Of a DNA stretch of 64,000 bases, positions 1 through 6,929 are shown piece by piece (the stretch's first letter is position 1; every line of letters begins with the position of its first letter). The notes below the pieces were generated by a model, which was not told where the DNA came from, searched no databases, and worked only from the letters and a program-made list of their open reading frames with translations. Source of the DNA: a virus. Location of the stretch: IMG/VR virus record IMGVR_UViG_3300049427_000004, positions 114,867 to 178,866 of that record. The stretch is one strand, 5' to 3'. A program made the position numbers and the translations under genes.

Positions 1-1
1 T

Positions 2-271
2 CAACACGTTGCTAATTCATTGACTCATGACGACATGAAGGTTTTGGCTATTCTCATGGACAACGAAGCAAATGCTGGATTCAAAGCAATGAAGAACGCC
101 GATGTCTTACCTGCCACGCAGTTATCGGAAGCAACTTATCGTCGAATTATCTACCGTCTTAGTGCCAACAAATTTGTCGAAATTGTCACTCAACAAAAAA
201 TGCACATGCTTTACATTACTGAATTTGGAATGAATGCAATTCGAACCACAGTGAATGGAGTTGGTGCTTAG
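2..271 (+). CDS. TubR-like winged-helix partition regulator, 5' end outside window
   Basis: Small basic helical protein of winged-HTH look, placed directly before a tubulin-like GTPase gene, which is the position of the centromere-binding adaptor TubR in TubRZ partition systems of Bacillus plasmids and phages. The reading frame is open to the left window edge, so the true start probably lies before base 1; a TTG at 20 is the first visible start but has no visible ribosome site. The stop codon shares one base with the GTG start of the next gene (TAGTG), indicating translational coupling. I cannot see the tubC repeats, which would lie to the left. Function is inferred from context and fold impression, not from a diagnostic motif. 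Confidence 0.6.
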   Translation, partial: QHVANSLTHDDMKVLAILMDNEANAGFKAMKNADVLPATQLSEATYRRIIYRLSANKFVEIVTQQKMHMLYITEFGMNAIRTTVNGVGA

Positions 272-1368
272 TGCTTGCTGTAATTGGCTTAGGTCAGGCA
301 GGATCAAACATTTCCGAAGAGGTTGGTAAATACGGAATATTGAATGGAGCAATAAATTACAGTCAGAAGGATCTCGATGCAGTTGAGGTTAAGCACAAAC
401 TCAGACTACTCGGCTCTGAGGGCGTAGGAAAACAGAGGTTTGATGCAATTAGTCTATTTCAACACCAATGGGAAACTGCAATTAACTTCATTCGTGACAA
501 CTTCAGTAATTCAAAGGTCATTGCATTCGCATTCTCTTCATCAGGAGGATCTGGTTCAGGAATTAGCCCAATACTGCTCGACATGGCTATCCAGATGTTC
601 CCTGATAAAGTGTTCATTTCTCTAGTGGTTATCCCTGAGATAAAAGAAGCAGAGTCTAGCCAAGTAAATTGTGTTTCGACATTTGAGGAGTTATCTGCTT
701 TAGATGTCGCGGTCTTTCCTGTCGACAACCAACAAATCCGTAATCAAAATCCTACTGTTGGAAAAAATCGACTTTATGAAATCTCAAATCAAGAAGCTGC
801 TTCCCTCATTTGTAAATTGGCTGAATATACAAGTAAACATTCTAAAAACGGGAATTTCGATGAAAAGGATCTCTTAACTGTACTAAGAACACGAGGATTA
901 GCAACAATTTCTGAAACACAACTATCATCATCTCTCCAAAGTATCAATCTCACATCTGAGGGTGTAGCAGATAAAGTCATCCAATCATGGGATAATTCAG
1001 TTTTTGCCCCACTTTCATCAGACAGTGTTCAAAAAGCAGCTGTCATATTTGACGGATCAGAATCTCTTATGGATTTCATTCGAGTAGAGACCTTATTTGA
1101 ATCCTTTCAAAATCAACCAGTAGATATTTTCGAGGGATATTATCACGAAGGTAAAGGAAAGATACTGACGGTCTTAACAGGGCTTAAATGGTCATTTAAG
1201 AGGTTAGATGATATTGAAAAATCACTTATTAACAAGCAAAATCATGATGAAAGTGGGATTTCATCTGATATCGGTTACAAGGTTGATTCAAGCATTATTA
1301 GAGCATCTGCTAAGAAACAAGAAAAGAAAGTATCAGTAATGGATATTCTAAGCAAATACAATCGCTAA
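271..1368 (+). CDS. TubZ/FtsZ-like tubulin-family GTPase
   Basis: 365-residue tubulin/FtsZ superfamily protein. Residues 6-14 (GLGQAGSNI) form the first nucleotide loop, residues 92-97 (GGSGSG) are the tubulin signature loop, a variant of GGGTGSG, and residues 195-200 (NFDEKD) match the NxDxxD catalytic T7 loop that completes the GTPase site between subunits. The C-terminal tail is basic (KKQEKKVSVMDILSKYNR), as in TubZ where the tail binds the DNA-bound TubR. Such proteins make treadmilling filaments that partition low-copy plasmids or position phage DNA. GTG start coupled to the upstream TubR-like gene. Whether it segregates an extrachromosomal form of this phage or centres replicating DNA cannot be told from sequence. 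Confidence 0.85.
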   Translation: MLAVIGLGQAGSNISEEVGKYGILNGAINYSQKDLDAVEVKHKLRLLGSEGVGKQRFDAISLFQHQWETAINFIRDNFSNSKVIAFAFSSSGGSGSGISPILLDMAIQMFPDKVFISLVVIPEIKEAESSQVNCVSTFEELSALDVAVFPVDNQQIRNQNPTVGKNRLYEISNQEAASLICKLAEYTSKHSKNGNFDEKDLLTVLRTRGLATISETQLSSSLQSINLTSEGVADKVIQSWDNSVFAPLSSDSVQKAAVIFDGSESLMDFIRVETLFESFQNQPVDIFEGYYHEGKGKILTVLTGLKWSFKRLDDIEKSLINKQNHDESGISSDIGYKVDSSIIRASAKKQEKKVSVMDILSKYNR

Positions 1369-1394
1369 AACAAAATTAGAGGAGCGTGTTTATT

Positions 1395-1553
1395 ATGACA
1401 ATGAAACAAACTATGAAAACTTTGATGGATCTTAAAAATAACGGAGTAGATATTTTCTTAACAGATGCTGGTTGGTCTTTATTAGTGAGGATTACTGCTG
1501 AACTGGAGAAGAACGAGGAAATTTCGGGAGAAGATACAGATCAAGCGGTATAG
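1395..1553 (+). CDS. small hypothetical protein (52 aa)
   Basis: ATG preceded by GGAGCGTG at a workable distance; 52 residues, acidic C-terminus (EEISGEDTDQAV), no membrane segment. Starts 26 bases after the TubZ gene and ends 12 bases before the next small gene, so it is part of the same transcription unit. I recognise no family. Confidence 0.55.
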   Translation: MTMKQTMKTLMDLKNNGVDIFLTDAGWSLLVRITAELEKNEEISGEDTDQAV

Positions 1554-1565
1554 GACGGTGATAAC

Positions 1566-1736
1566 ATGAAAAAAAGAAATATATTGATCGCTGCAATCAT
1601 GGTTGGTGTATATATTACTCTCCCTGCTTATCGCTATTATGCCATTGGAAGCTATATTGGTTATAAAATCTTAGCTGATAAACAAAATGGCTATAAAGTT
1701 GTTGCAAGAAAGCAAAAGAAACTCATTAAGGCTTAA
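1566..1736 (+). CDS. small single-pass membrane protein (56 aa)
   Basis: ATG preceded by GGACGGTG. 56 residues: basic N-terminus (MKKRN), one hydrophobic helix (about residues 6-20), tyrosine-rich stretch (YRYYAIGSYIGY) and a lysine-rich tail, so probably N-terminally membrane anchored. It lies between the tubulin-like gene and the membrane/ATPase genes. No family recognised. Confidence 0.5.
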   Translation: MKKRNILIAAIMVGVYITLPAYRYYAIGSYIGYKILADKQNGYKVVARKQKKLIKA

Positions 1737-1749
1737 TGATAAGTCATTT

Positions 1750-1788
1750 GAGGGTAGAAAACGACAAAAGGACATCCTTTCTACCCTC
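1750..1788 (+). terminator. hairpin between TubRZ genes and membrane/ATPase genes
   Basis: Perfect 11-bp inverted repeat (GAGGGTAGAAA at 1750-1760, TTTCTACCCTC at 1778-1788) with a 17-nt loop. There is no clear T-run after it, so it may be a weak terminator, an mRNA processing site or an operator. The following 100 bases to 1911 hold no gene; a second small hairpin (ATTGG/CCAAT) lies near 1820-1842. Confidence 0.45.
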
Positions 1789-1911
1789 TAGAACTCAAGA
1801 GTAGACTGTGGGCTATGTTATTGGGTCATCTCTTCCCCCAATATATTCGCATCCGTCAAAAAAAATGCATGTCATGCTTGTAACATTAGAAATTATATAG
1901 GAGTGATAACA

Positions 1912-2310
1912 ATGGCTAGGATTGAGTCAATGACAATCAGCCAATTTATGAACCCTAATTACAATACTGAAAAAATATTAGATCCTCTCATCCGATTTTT
2001 AGATAAACACAAAGTAGTCTTTAGAGTTGTGGGCGTTACATTGATAATCTTTTCATCTGGTCTATTGGATACATCAGTATTTGCAGCAACAGGTATTGAT
2101 GAAGGAGCAACAAAAATATATGAGAAGCTTATTAATGTTGGAAAATGGGTCATTATCATTAAAGGTGGATGGGAGACCATCAATAACACCATCAAAGGAG
2201 ATTTTGATACTGCTAAAAAATCATTTCTCCAGTATTTAATTATATATGTAATACTTCTTGCTTTTCCTTGGGCTATGTCAGAGGTTGATGTTCTATTTCG
2301 TGATATATAG
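1912..2310 (+). CDS. pilin-like (VirB2/TrbC-like) small membrane protein
   Basis: 132 residues. The ATG at 1912 is chosen because AGGAG at 1899-1903 is 8 bases upstream; a GTG at 1903 overlaps that site. A hydrophobic segment at about 38-57 ends in a signal-peptidase-like AFA before ATGIDEG, followed by two hydrophobic stretches (VIIIKGGW and FLQYLIIYVILLAFPWAM). This signal-like segment plus two short helices is the layout of VirB2/TrbC-type pilins and other small T4SS membrane subunits. The following gene is also a small membrane protein and the next a secretion-type ATPase. Assignment to a secretion apparatus is inference; a channel or exclusion protein is possible. Confidence 0.5.
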   Translation: MARIESMTISQFMNPNYNTEKILDPLIRFLDKHKVVFRVVGVTLIIFSSGLLDTSVFAATGIDEGATKIYEKLINVGKWVIIIKGGWETINNTIKGDFDTAKKSFLQYLIIYVILLAFPWAMSEVDVLFRDI

Positions 2311-2321
2311 GGGGTATCCAA

Positions 2322-2618
2322 ATGATTATTAAAATAAATCACATTCCCCTATCTGATATTGCAGATTCATTGTTCTTTCCTGAAGAAGCAAAAGAAACCG
2401 TTAAAGAATGGGCGAAAGAACAAGTGCAGGAAGCCATTATGGGAGCATTAGAAGCCATAAAAGAAGTTCTAGTCGATTTGAGTTTTAGCTTAGCATTAGT
2501 AGGAGGTGTATTATGTGTCCTGTTCTGGGTTGTAGGCTGGAAGGACGGTAAGAGGTGGGCAGCAATACTATTCCTTGCTAATGTGTTAATAAAATTACTT
2601 CTTGGTGGTGCTGCATAA
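2322..2618 (+). CDS. small two-helix membrane protein (98 aa)
   Basis: Soluble N-terminal third containing an amphipathic EAKETVKEWAKEQ stretch, then two hydrophobic helices (about residues 55-71 and 79-96). Its stop overlaps the next ATG by one base (TAATG), so it is translationally coupled to the ATPase. The first residues (MIIKINHIPLSD) resemble the start of the small protein at 5001 (MILKINGSPISE), suggesting a shared N-terminal element. Probably a membrane partner of the ATPase. Family unknown. Confidence 0.55.
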   Translation: MIIKINHIPLSDIADSLFFPEEAKETVKEWAKEQVQEAIMGALEAIKEVLVDLSFSLALVGGVLCVLFWVVGWKDGKRWAAILFLANVLIKLLLGGAA

Positions 2619-5017
2619 TGAAAAAATCAATAAAATTGAGCGATTATATTCAAATTATTAGGCCAGAATACGTCTTTCTTAAGCTTAAACCTAATAATTC
2701 CATCAGAAATAATGGAACCCATAAGGTCGCAAGAGCCATTAGTGGATTGTATAGGAATGTTTTTGAAAGCATTAAGCGTGAAGAAGAGAAACTGGTAAAG
2801 TTGTTTGGCAAAGAATTTATATTACCTACCAAGATCAGTATCCACCCAAATATAAAAGTAGGATACTTAATATACATGGAAAAGAAAAAAGTGGATTTTT
2901 ATCTAATTGTGCCAAAAACTCAATTATCATTTATCAAAGAAAAAATTAGTGATGTCTGGACTAATATTACTATTGATCAGATTGCAGTACTCCCCTGTTT
3001 TACTGACAATTCAACTAAGCACCAAATTATATATAAAAAAGAAGACGGATTGAGTTTAGCAGTAGATAGAAGAAATAACGAATTATTGAACAGTAATCTG
3101 AATGTTGTTGAGATGCTGGAGGAAGGTGATCGAGTTGGCGTTTTTTACAACTTCCTCCCTTCAACTCAACATGGTTGGAAGTTTAAACACAAAGCAACAA
3201 TTGATAAATATAAAAGTGGTAAACCTGTGGATCGCAATAAAGCTGGTTGGTCTTATATTCTTAGGTGGGGTGCAGCTACTATCGATGGAGTCTTAGCGTC
3301 TTTCGCGGAAGCAATATCAGGCAGTGATGGTAAATCCAAAAGTAAAGATGAAGATGACGTAGGATTGTTAACAAAATTATTTGAGGGAATGAACGGACAA
3401 AAGAAACTAAGCGATTGGTCATTAAAAAAGGGGAACTCTTCTACCCTTCCGCTACAAATTGTGACCATGACAGATAGCACAGACAAAATTCGCGAGAGAA
3501 ATATTTCAAGAAGTCTAGCTCAAAGCTTTGATACAATCAGTGAGGATAATGAATTAATTTATAAACCCTTTAAAAAAACATTTAACTATACAGATTATTC
3601 TATTGGCGCAGAACGTAACTGCATAGGTGATGAGGAAGCTCAAAATTTCCTGTCTTTGGCAGGAAGAGATGTGCTAGAGAGATATAATTTTATTGAAAAA
3701 GTAGAAACAAATGAAACAGAAGTTCCAGAAGATCTACAACAAGGAGTGATGTGTATTGGTGAAAATATATATCGAGGCAAAAAACAACGAGCCTTTTTAA
3801 GCAATGATATTGAATTTAGAAATCTCCTACTATTACTCATTGGCCCCACTCGCGCAGGTAAAAGTAATTTAATTAGCCATTTAAGTATAGATGCAATTGA
3901 AAATGGCGAGTGCGTGATTATTTTCGACTTTATTGAAAACTGTGAATTAAGTGATAGTGTCGCAAAGCTTTTTCCAAAAGAAAAAGTATTGGAAATAAGG
4001 TGTGATGATTTTAACGCTATGCAAGGACTCGGATACAATGAAGTCGGTAAAAGCAATGACACTTTCAAGCAATATGAAAACGCTAAGCGTCAAACTACAA
4101 ATGTGCTCACATTAGTCAATTCAATTAATGCGGATGAAAGTCGATTAAGTCCTAAGATGGAACGATATTTAGAAAGTGCTAGTCTAATCGTTTTTATTAG
4201 CAATGGAAGCATAAAGGATGTATTTGGTGTTCTTACTAATTTTAAAATCAGATATCAGTATCTTAAAAAAGTTCCCATGACTCAGTTTGAAAATTTAGAA
4301 GAATACATTGATAACTTGCATGAGCTTGATGAAACTGATAAAGAGGGATTGGTTACTGGAACAAAAACAAATCTTATCGTAGGAATTATTGACCGACTAA
4401 ACACACTTAAGCGAAATACCTATATGGAACTCATGCTTAAAAAAGATACATCGAAGAACATTGACCTTAGCGAAGAAATGCAAAAAAATCAATTAATTGT
4501 TGTTCGGATGCCTCAATCGATGTTCACTGTTGATAGCGAACGAGATGTCTACACTCTCTTCTGGTTAAGTAAACTCTGGCTTGCAGCTCAGGTTCGAGCG
4601 GAAAGAATCAAGGATAAGACTAAGAGAACAAAAATTAATCTTGTTATTGATGAATTGTATCAAGTGTCGAATACCGAGAAATTTCTAACAACCAAACTAT
4701 CTCAAATGGCTAAATTCATTGTGAAGCCAATAGTTAGTTGTCACTATATAAACCAGTTAAAACATATGAGAGATGAATTAAGAAGTGCTAATACTTCATA
4801 CATGCTCTTAGCTGGATCAGATAAGAAAAATTATGACGAATTAAAAAACGAACTATTTCCATTTACTGATGAAGATCTTAAAGATATGAAACGATATTAC
4901 TCGATGAACTATGTAAAAAACAAAGACGGATACTCTCGGTTCATTACTGCTTTACCAGATAAAGTAGAAAAAAGAATCAAAAAAGGAACGGTGAAAACAG
5001 ATGATATTAAAAATTAA
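2618..5017 (+). CDS. HerA/VirB4/TraG-superfamily ATPase
   Basis: 799 residues. Residues 1-380 are a unique N-terminal region without clear membrane helices. The C-terminal half is a P-loop motor: Walker A GPTRAGKS at 409-416 and a Walker B-type strand INLVIDELYQ with the acidic pair D678-E679. A long helical insertion lies between them, and the C-terminal part (HYINQLKHMRDELRSAN, MLLAGSDKKNYDEL) resembles conjugative VirB4/TraG-type motors that pump DNA or protein. Together with two upstream small membrane proteins it suggests a minimal translocation complex. Not a terminase, which is present separately at 16.0 kb. The substrate is unknown. Confidence 0.75.
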   Translation: MKKSIKLSDYIQIIRPEYVFLKLKPNNSIRNNGTHKVARAISGLYRNVFESIKREEEKLVKLFGKEFILPTKISIHPNIKVGYLIYMEKKKVDFYLIVPKTQLSFIKEKISDVWTNITIDQIAVLPCFTDNSTKHQIIYKKEDGLSLAVDRRNNELLNSNLNVVEMLEEGDRVGVFYNFLPSTQHGWKFKHKATIDKYKSGKPVDRNKAGWSYILRWGAATIDGVLASFAEAISGSDGKSKSKDEDDVGLLTKLFEGMNGQKKLSDWSLKKGNSSTLPLQIVTMTDSTDKIRERNISRSLAQSFDTISEDNELIYKPFKKTFNYTDYSIGAERNCIGDEEAQNFLSLAGRDVLERYNFIEKVETNETEVPEDLQQGVMCIGENIYRGKKQRAFLSNDIEFRNLLLLLIGPTRAGKSNLISHLSIDAIENGECVIIFDFIENCELSDSVAKLFPKEKVLEIRCDDFNAMQGLGYNEVGKSNDTFKQYENAKRQTTNVLTLVNSINADESRLSPKMERYLESASLIVFISNGSIKDVFGVLTNFKIRYQYLKKVPMTQFENLEEYIDNLHELDETDKEGLVTGTKTNLIVGIIDRLNTLKRNTYMELMLKKDTSKNIDLSEEMQKNQLIVVRMPQSMFTVDSERDVYTLFWLSKLWLAAQVRAERIKDKTKRTKINLVIDELYQVSNTEKFLTTKLSQMAKFIVKPIVSCHYINQLKHMRDELRSANTSYMLLAGSDKKNYDELKNELFPFTDEDLKDMKRYYSMNYVKNKDGYSRFITALPDKVEKRIKKGTVKTDDIKN

Positions 5018-5240
5018 CGGCTCACCAATTAGTGAATCTATCAGTGTATGTGAGGACGGTTTGAATTTCAACTTGGATCTTTGTGATTTGTATGATATTG
5101 TTCACACACCTGTTAATGTGGACATCTCTTATAATGGTCATAATATTATCAATGGAGACATCAATACATTTAATTGGGCGCAGTCTGGAGTTGAAAAAAT
5201 TGGTGACGGAATAGGATTAATAATCGATCATTTATTCTGA
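5001..5240 (+). CDS. small hypothetical protein coupled to ATPase (79 aa)
   Basis: ATG at 5001 overlaps the ATPase reading frame by 17 bases, with GGAACGGTG upstream, so it is translationally coupled. 79 residues, acidic, with a short beta-rich middle (NVDISYNGHNIINGDINTF). The N-terminus resembles that of the membrane protein at 2322 (M-I-[IL]-K-I-N-x-x-P-[IL]-S). Last gene of the operon; a terminator follows at once. Function unknown. Confidence 0.5.
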   Translation: MILKINGSPISESISVCEDGLNFNLDLCDLYDIVHTPVNVDISYNGHNIINGDINTFNWAQSGVEKIGDGIGLIIDHLF

Positions 5241-5271
5241 GGAGTCCCAAAAGGACTTCTCTTCCCTTTTT
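5239..5271 (+). terminator. Rho-independent terminator
   Basis: Stem GAGGAGTCC / GGACTTCTC (one G-U pair) with a short A-rich loop, followed by a T-rich tail (TTCCCTTTTT). It closes the TubRZ/ATPase block and separates it from the RNA polymerase operon. Confidence 0.8.
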
Positions 5272-5292
5272 AAAAGCGAAAAATTAAAATCA

Positions 5293-5322
5293 TTGACAAA
5301 TCTTTGGAAATGATGTTACATT
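5293..5322 (+). promoter_or_regulatory. sigma-A-type promoter for the RNA polymerase operon
   Basis: TTGACA at 5293-5298, 18-bp spacer, TACATT at 5317-5322, directly after the terminator and about 90 bases before the next start codon. It implies that the host RNA polymerase transcribes the operon encoding the phage RNA polymerase. The stretch 5323-5414 holds no gene. Confidence 0.6.
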
Positions 5323-5414
5323 GATCTTGCAAACAAGAGATAAATATTCTTGATTTGCCGAATCTTATTAGAGAGGGTTGATTAAATAAAAAATATGAAA
5401 AAGGTGATTTTAAG

Positions 5415-5627
5415 ATGGGGAATCTATCAAGGTTGACGTGGCAGGACGCTTACTATGACGGTAATATTGACGAACGTTATGAAGTATTTTGCGAAGAGAA
5501 TCAGAATACATATGCAAGAAAAGGGAATGACGGATGGGACACACATACCAGCAGCGACAAGAGGTATGAAGATGATTTTTCATATGAACGAAAGTTGATG
5601 AGTGGAGAAATAAAACGGATTAGGTAG
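5415..5627 (+). CDS. hypothetical protein (70 aa)
   Basis: ATG with AAAGGTGAT upstream. 70 residues, strongly charged and aromatic (WQDAYYDGNIDERYEVF, GWDTHTSSDKRYEDDF), no membrane segment or metal motif. First gene after the 5293 promoter and followed 12 bases later by the nuclease gene. No family recognised. Confidence 0.55.
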   Translation: MGNLSRLTWQDAYYDGNIDERYEVFCEENQNTYARKGNDGWDTHTSSDKRYEDDFSYERKLMSGEIKRIR

Positions 5628-5639
5628 GTGAAACTATAG

Positions 5640-6929
5640 TTGGAAAGCAATTATGTTAAATTGTGGTTTGCATATGATATTAATAACCAAATAACCTACA
5701 TATCAAGTATTAATGAATCTAACAAATACAATACATATAATTGTCCTATTTGCTCATCTACCGTCATACCAAAAGCGCTTAATTCATCAAAAGTTGCATC
5801 TCATTTCGCCCATGACGATTCGACTCAGTGTAATTCAGAGACAATGATTCACTGGTGGTTTAAAAACAAATTTATTGAATGTGGCGATAGAATAATAATC
5901 CATGGACAAGATAAAACATACATCTGTTCTGAAGTAATTGTTGAACAATCAATACATACTTCTCATGGCATTTATCGCCCTGACATTACGATCAAAACAA
6001 AATGTAGCGAAATTATATATTTTGAAATGAATTATCGAAATAAGAAGAAAACTGAAGATTATATAGATAAATGGTTAGAGTTAAAGAAAACAGTTGTAGA
6101 AGTAGACATTAAAGACTTGTTGTTAGGTAATGAAGCATCTAGCTTTACTCCCCTTTTCTCCAATGGAAAGATAATTAATTCTAAGAAGAATGATACATAT
6201 TACAATACCATCGGTAAGTATAAAGAAATTGTTCTGTATGATTTTGTCACAGATGAGCAAAAGAAAAGAATTGAAAAATTGGATTGGTTATGGCGTGAAA
6301 TAACAAATTATAAACTCGGAACCATTTCAATAGATCGTATTTCCCTAATTATCGATTCCATTGATCAGGAAGGCAGAGGCGTTGTAGATGAGGTGCTAAA
6401 GTCAGCAAAATGCAGTAAACTTTATAAAGATTATAAAAACTATAAAAAACAATTTGAAGAACTCCAACTAGATTTTACTCCAGAAGACCTAACTAATAAA
6501 GTATCATTTGTGAATGAAAATCAATGCATTAATCCTTACGAATTAAAATTAGTTAGTACCAAAAAATACAAATCAGAAAGTTATTATAATGGCAGCAGAA
6601 AGCATATGTATAAAACAAGACAATATTTTAGCCACTACACTTTTTCAGTGGTACTGAAGTGTAAAGAAAAAATAATTAATCGTATTTCAGTATTAAATAA
6701 AGATTATGAGAAACTTGTTAATACAAATTTTCTCACTGAATGGACTATTCAAATTACAAAAAACCATAAGATTGGTAACAGATGCGTAGAATGCAATAAG
6801 GTATTTAATATGGAGTTTAAAGAGTTGAAGTATTATTCAGACAAAAATTTTAAAATTCCAAAACGTTGCCCTGTATGTAAAAGTAAAAGAAAAAACAATC
6901 AAGATCGGAGGACTTCTATTATTGAGTAA
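5640..6929 (+). CDS. CoiA-like nuclease with terminal zinc ribbons
   Basis: 429 residues, TTG start with AGGTGA upstream. The N-terminus has the CoiA-type zinc ribbon CPIC (35-38) followed by HFAH (55-58). The middle has a restriction-endonuclease-like core: IYRPDITI (P114-D115) and EIIYFEMNY with E129, where the family usually has E-x-Q/K. The C-terminus has another zinc ribbon (RCVEC ... RCPVC, about 381-412). CoiA-like proteins are PD-(D/E)xK nucleases tied to competence and recombination. Its end overlaps the RNA polymerase start by 8 bases, so the two are co-translated. A role in phage DNA processing or host DNA breakdown is inference. Confidence 0.65.
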   Translation: MESNYVKLWFAYDINNQITYISSINESNKYNTYNCPICSSTVIPKALNSSKVASHFAHDDSTQCNSETMIHWWFKNKFIECGDRIIIHGQDKTYICSEVIVEQSIHTSHGIYRPDITIKTKCSEIIYFEMNYRNKKKTEDYIDKWLELKKTVVEVDIKDLLLGNEASSFTPLFSNGKIINSKKNDTYYNTIGKYKEIVLYDFVTDEQKKRIEKLDWLWREITNYKLGTISIDRISLIIDSIDQEGRGVVDEVLKSAKCSKLYKDYKNYKKQFEELQLDFTPEDLTNKVSFVNENQCINPYELKLVSTKKYKSESYYNGSRKHMYKTRQYFSHYTFSVVLKCKEKIINRISVLNKDYEKLVNTNFLTEWTIQITKNHKIGNRCVECNKVFNMEFKELKYYSDKNFKIPKRCPVCKSKRKNNQDRRTSIIE

